A stretch of 7,442 nt of DNA from assembly GCA_002420085.1 (NCBI GenBank), contig DIHI01000162.1, positions 1-7,442 of the forward strand, written 5' to 3'. A program made the position numbers and the translations under genes. Below the pieces are notes generated by a model. It had not been told where the DNA came from. It did not search any database and was given only the letters and a program-made list of their open reading frames with translations. This DNA comes from Lysobacterales bacterium UBA5700. Lineage in GTDB: Bacteria; Pseudomonadota; Gammaproteobacteria; Xanthomonadales; Xanthomonadaceae. Positions 4,609 to 7,442 of the stretch are shown one piece after another. Every line of letters starts with the position of its first letter. Position 1 is the stretch's first letter.

Positions 4609-7442
4609 ATGGCGAACCCCTCCCTTTCGACTCCGACGCTGCCGCGTCCGGGGCAACGTCGTGCCTGGTGGCGGCTGCCGGCTTCGACCAGCGCCCTGGC
4701 GCTGGCCCTGGTCCAGGCCGCGCGTGGCCATCGCGGCCTGATCCTGGCGGTCTGTCCGGACAGCCAGAGCGCCCACGCGCTGGAAAACGATCTTCGGATA
4801 TTCGCGGGCAATATCTTCGCGGGCGATATCTTCGCGGGCGATCTGCCGGTGCTGCATTTCCCGGACTGGGAAACCCTGCCCTACGACCTGTTCAGTCCGC
4901 ATCCCGACATCATCAGCCAGCGGATCGCGACCCTGTCCCGGCTACCGGCCTGCCGACACGGCATCCTGGTCGTGCCGGTCGCGACCCTGATGCAGCGGCT
5001 GCCACCGGTCGCCTTCGTCGCCGGCCAGACCTTCGACTGGCAGGTCGGCGATCGCCTGGATCTGAGCCAGGAGCGGCGCCGACTGGACGGTGCCGGCTAT
5101 CGCCTGGTGCAACAGGTCGGCGACCCCGGTGACTTCGCCATCCGCGGCGCCCTGCTCGACGTGTTTCCGATGGGCGCGGATACGCCCTACCGGATCGAAC
5201 TGTTCGACGACAGCATCGAGTCGATCCGCTGCTTCGATCCCGAAAGCCAGCGCTCGGAAGGCACCCGGACGGTCATCTCGATGCTGCCGGCCCGTGAGTT
5301 CCCGACCGACGAAGCGGCCCTGCTGGCTGCCCGCGAACGACTGCGCGAGCAGTTCGCGATCGATCCGAGGCGCTGTTCGATCTACCTCGACCTCAAGGCC
5401 GGTGTCGCGCCCGGCGGGATCGAGTATTACCTGCCGCTGTTCTTCGATACGCCGACGGTCAGCCTGTTCGACTACCTCGATGCCGACGCTCTGGCGGTGA
5501 TCGCCGAGCCGACCCTGGCTGCCGCCGAAACCGTCTGGCAACAGATCGGCGAGCGCTACCAACAGCGCCGGCACGATATCGACCGACCGGTGCTGGCACC
5601 GGATGCGTTGTACCTGTCGCCGAACCACCTGCGCGAGCAATTGAATCGACTGAGCCGGATCGAACCGTGCAGCGAGGGCCATCCGCGCTACAACGAAGCC
5701 GATCCGCTCGGTTTCGCGCCCGCACCCAGACTGCCGCTGGCCGCCAAGGGCGAGCCGGCCGGTGCGCTGAAAGCCTTTCTTGCATCCTATCCTGGCCGGG
5801 TTCTGCTGGCCGCCGATTCGCCCGGCCGACGCGAGGCACTGTCGGAACTGCTGGACGCCGATGGCATCCGTCCCGATCCGATCGCCGATTGGCAGCAGTT
5901 CGGCCCAGGTCTGGCGGGTAGCGCCGCCGAGACCGCTGGCTTGCCGCGCTGGGCGATCACGGTCGCCCCACTCGAAGATGGCTTCGCCCTGATCGAGCCG
6001 CCGCTGTGCCTGCTGACCGAGCGGCAACTGTACCCCGAACGTGCCAGCCACGGTCGGCGCACCCGACGGGTCGGTCGGGAGCCCGAAGCGATCATCCGCG
6101 ACCTCACCGAAATCGCCGAGGGCGCGCCGATCGTCCATGAAGCGCACGGTGTCGGCCGCTATCGTGGCCTGGTGGTGCTCGATGCCGGCGGCCAGCCCGG
6201 TGAGTACCTGGAAATCGAATACGCGCGGGGCGACAAGCTTTACGTGCCGGTCGCACAACTGCATCTGGTCAATCGTTACACCGGCGCCGATCCCGAACAT
6301 GCGCCCTTGCACAGCCTCGGTGGAGAAGCCTGGAGCAAGGCCAAGCGCAAGGCCGCTGAGAAAGTCCGCGACGTCGCCGCCGAACTGCTGGAAATCCAGG
6401 CCAAGCGACAGGCGCGCAAGGGTCTGGCCCTGCCGGTCGATCGGGCCGTGTACGAATCGTTCGCTGCGGGCTTCCCGTTCGAGGAAACCCCGGACCAACT
6501 GGCCGCGATCGAGGGCGTGATCGCCGATCTCGGCCGCGAGACACCAATGGATCGGCTGGTCTGCGGCGATGTCGGCTTCGGCAAGACCGAGGTCGCCGTG
6601 CGCGCCGCCTTCGTGGCCGCCATGGCCGGCAAACAGGTGGCAGTGCTGGTGCCGACCACCTTGCTGGCCCAGCAGCACTACCGCAATTTCCGGGATCGCT
6701 TCGCCGATTGGCCGATCCGGATCGAATCGCTGTCGCGGCTGCGCAGTCCGAGCGAGATCAAGGACAGTCTCGGGCAACTCGCCGACGGCCGATTGGATGT
6801 CATCGTCGGCACCCATCGCCTGCTGCAATCCGATGTCGCCTTCCGCGACCTTGGCCTGGTGATCGTTGACGAAGAGCAACGCTTCGGCGTGCGCCAGAAA
6901 GAGCACCTGAAGGCCCTGCGCGCAGAAGTCCATCTGCTGACCCTCACCGCAACCCCGATCCCGCGCACCCTCAACATGACCATGGCCGGGCTGCGCGAAT
7001 TGAGCCTGATCGCCACGCCACCGGCGCATCGACTGGCGGTCAAGACCTTCCTCTCGACCTGGGACGACGCGCTGATCCGGGAAGCCTGCCTGCGCGAACT
7101 CGGGCGCGGCGGCCAGATCTATTTCCTGCACAACGACGTCGCCAGCATCAAGCAGATGGCCCGCGAACTCGGGCAGTTGGTGCCCGAAGCGCGGATCGGC
7201 ATCGGCCACGGCCAGATGCCCGAGCGCGAACTGGAGCAGGTCATGCTCGACTTCCAGCGCCAGCGCTTCAACCTGCTGCTGTGCAGCACGATCATCGAAT
7301 CCGGCATCGACATCCCGAATGCCAACACCATTCTGATCAACCGCGCCGACCGCTTCGGTCTGGCCCAGTTGCACCAGTTGCGCGGCCGGGTCGGACGCAG
7401 TCACCACCGCGCCTATGCCTATCTGCTCGTGCCGGAGACCCG
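4609..7442 (+). CDS. mfd: transcription-repair coupling factor Mfd, 3' truncated
   Basis: Mfd is the DNA translocase that removes RNA polymerase stalled at lesions and recruits UvrA for nucleotide excision repair. About 944 codons are visible of a family length near 1150; the C-terminus lies beyond the window. The N-terminal UvrB-like module includes DWETLPYD near residues 86-93 and later [11 protein letters not shown]. The RNA polymerase-interacting domain begins near 507 ([12 protein letters not shown]). The motor contains Walker A GDVGFGKT at 653-660, the DEEQ box at 754-757, [12 protein letters not shown] from 779, and [14 protein letters not shown] ending at 930. All motor motifs seen are intact. 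DEEQ replaces the DEEH of E. coli, a common variant. The start at 4609 aligns with the E. coli N-terminus; an in-frame ATG at 4597 would overlap the -10 element. Residues 64-78 are a threefold five-residue repeat. The gene is probably transcribed from its own promoter, divergently from the lipoprotein gene. Confidence 0.98.
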   Translation, partial: MANPSLSTPTLPRPGQRRAWWRLPASTSALALALVQAARGHRGLILAVCPDSQSAHALENDLRIFAGNIFAGDIFAGDLPVLHFPDWETLPYDLFSPHPDIISQRIATLSRLPACRHGILVVPVATLMQRLPPVAFVAGQTFDWQVGDRLDLSQERRRLDGAGYRLVQQVGDPGDFAIRGALLDVFPMGADTPYRIELFDDSIESIRCFDPESQRSEGTRTVISMLPAREFPTDEAALLAARERLREQFAIDPRRCSIYLDLKAGVAPGGIEYYLPLFFDTPTVSLFDYLDADALAVIAEPTLAAAETVWQQIGERYQQRRHDIDRPVLAPDALYLSPNHLREQLNRLSRIEPCSEGHPRYNEADPLGFAPAPRLPLAAKGEPAGALKAFLASYPGRVLLAADSPGRREALSELLDADGIRPDPIADWQQFGPGLAGSAAETAGLPRWAITVAPLEDGFALIEPPLCLLTERQLYPERASHGRRTRRVGREPEAIIRDLTEIAEGAPIVHEAHGVGRYRGLVVLDAGGQPGEYLEIEYARGDKLYVPVAQLHLVNRYTGADPEHAPLHSLGGEAWSKAKRKAAEKVRDVAAELLEIQAKRQARKGLALPVDRAVYESFAAGFPFEETPDQLAAIEGVIADLGRETPMDRLVCGDVGFGKTEVAVRAAFVAAMAGKQVAVLVPTTLLAQQHYRNFRDRFADWPIRIESLSRLRSPSEIKDSLGQLADGRLDVIVGTHRLLQSDVAFRDLGLVIVDEEQRFGVRQKEHLKALRAEVHLLTLTATPIPRTLNMTMAGLRELSLIATPPAHRLAVKTFLSTWDDALIREACLRELGRGGQIYFLHNDVASIKQMARELGQLVPEARIGIGHGQMPERELEQVMLDFQRQRFNLLLCSTIIESGIDIPNANTILINRADRFGLAQLHQLRGRVGRSHHRAYAYLLVPET
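4798..4842 (+). repeat. 15-bp tandem repeat, three in-frame copies, in mfd
   Basis: Three adjacent 15-bp units lie at 4798-4812, 4813-4827 and 4828-4842. Units two and three are identical (ATCTTCGCGGGCGAT), and the first differs at two positions (ATATTCGCGGGCAAT). They encode [15 protein letters not shown], followed by L-P-V-L-H-F-P-D-W. One unit would give the normal spacing to the DWETLPYD motif, so two units look like an expansion adding ten residues. Because the unit is a multiple of three, changes in copy number keep the frame. Confidence 0.9.

Noticed and set aside
4560..5132. A 190-codon plus-strand frame overlapping the start of mfd.
   Set aside because: It is out of frame with mfd, has no recognisable domain, and its Arg/Pro/Gly/Ala-rich product is typical of a shifted frame in GC-rich coding DNA.
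4942..7407. An 821-codon open frame on the minus strand opposite mfd.
   Set aside because: It lies fully antisense to an unmistakable mfd frame with all motor motifs. Long antisense frames are expected in GC-rich genes because stop codons are rare, and the translation is Gln/Asp/Gly-rich with no recognisable domain.

Overview
The window is GC-rich chromosomal DNA, packed with genes, that most resembles a gammaproteobacterium. The strongest evidence is the Mfd fragment, which follows the enterobacterial protein almost motif by motif ([52 protein letters not shown]). The TGCTACAAT-type promoter in front of it also fits. I see no mobile element, tRNA, rRNA or CRISPR array. A finer placement (Chromatiales or Xanthomonadales-like) is only an impression.

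Layout, left to right. (1) 1-994 (+): the C-terminal two-thirds or so of a PIN-PhoH ATPase, cut by the window edge. (2) 1121-1633 (+): a small tail-anchored FHA protein. (3) 1630-1704 (+): a possible 24-codon bridging ORF. (4) 1715-3421 (+): a Hanks-type Ser/Thr kinase with two membrane segments, a periplasmic sensor region and a terminal HAMP domain. (5) 4400-3369 (-): a LysM/TPR-like lipoprotein that converges on the kinase gene and overlaps its 3' end by 53 bp. (6) 4401-4608: a divergent intergenic region with a likely mfd promoter. (7) 4609 to the right edge (+): mfd, the transcription-repair coupling factor, cut after about 944 codons.

The most distinctive part is the FHA-kinase pair. 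The kinase carries its catalytic domain at the N-terminus, then the sensor layout of a histidine kinase or chemoreceptor (TM, periplasmic, TM, HAMP), and nothing recognisable after HAMP. The neighbouring FHA protein is membrane-anchored. Near its N-terminus it has a T-x-x-F-R motif that resembles the phospho-acceptor segment of the actinobacterial FHA switches GarA and OdhI. A reasonable but untested model is a membrane-bound phospho-switch: the kinase senses an envelope signal, phosphorylates the FHA protein, and the FHA domain then binds its own tail or a partner. The convergent lipoprotein, predicted to bind peptidoglycan, could belong to the same envelope process, but only proximity supports that.

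PhoH and Mfd look like ordinary housekeeping genes. Mfd does show two local oddities: an in-frame 15-bp repeat present three times near its N-terminus, and a promoter so close to the start codon that its mRNA may be almost leaderless.
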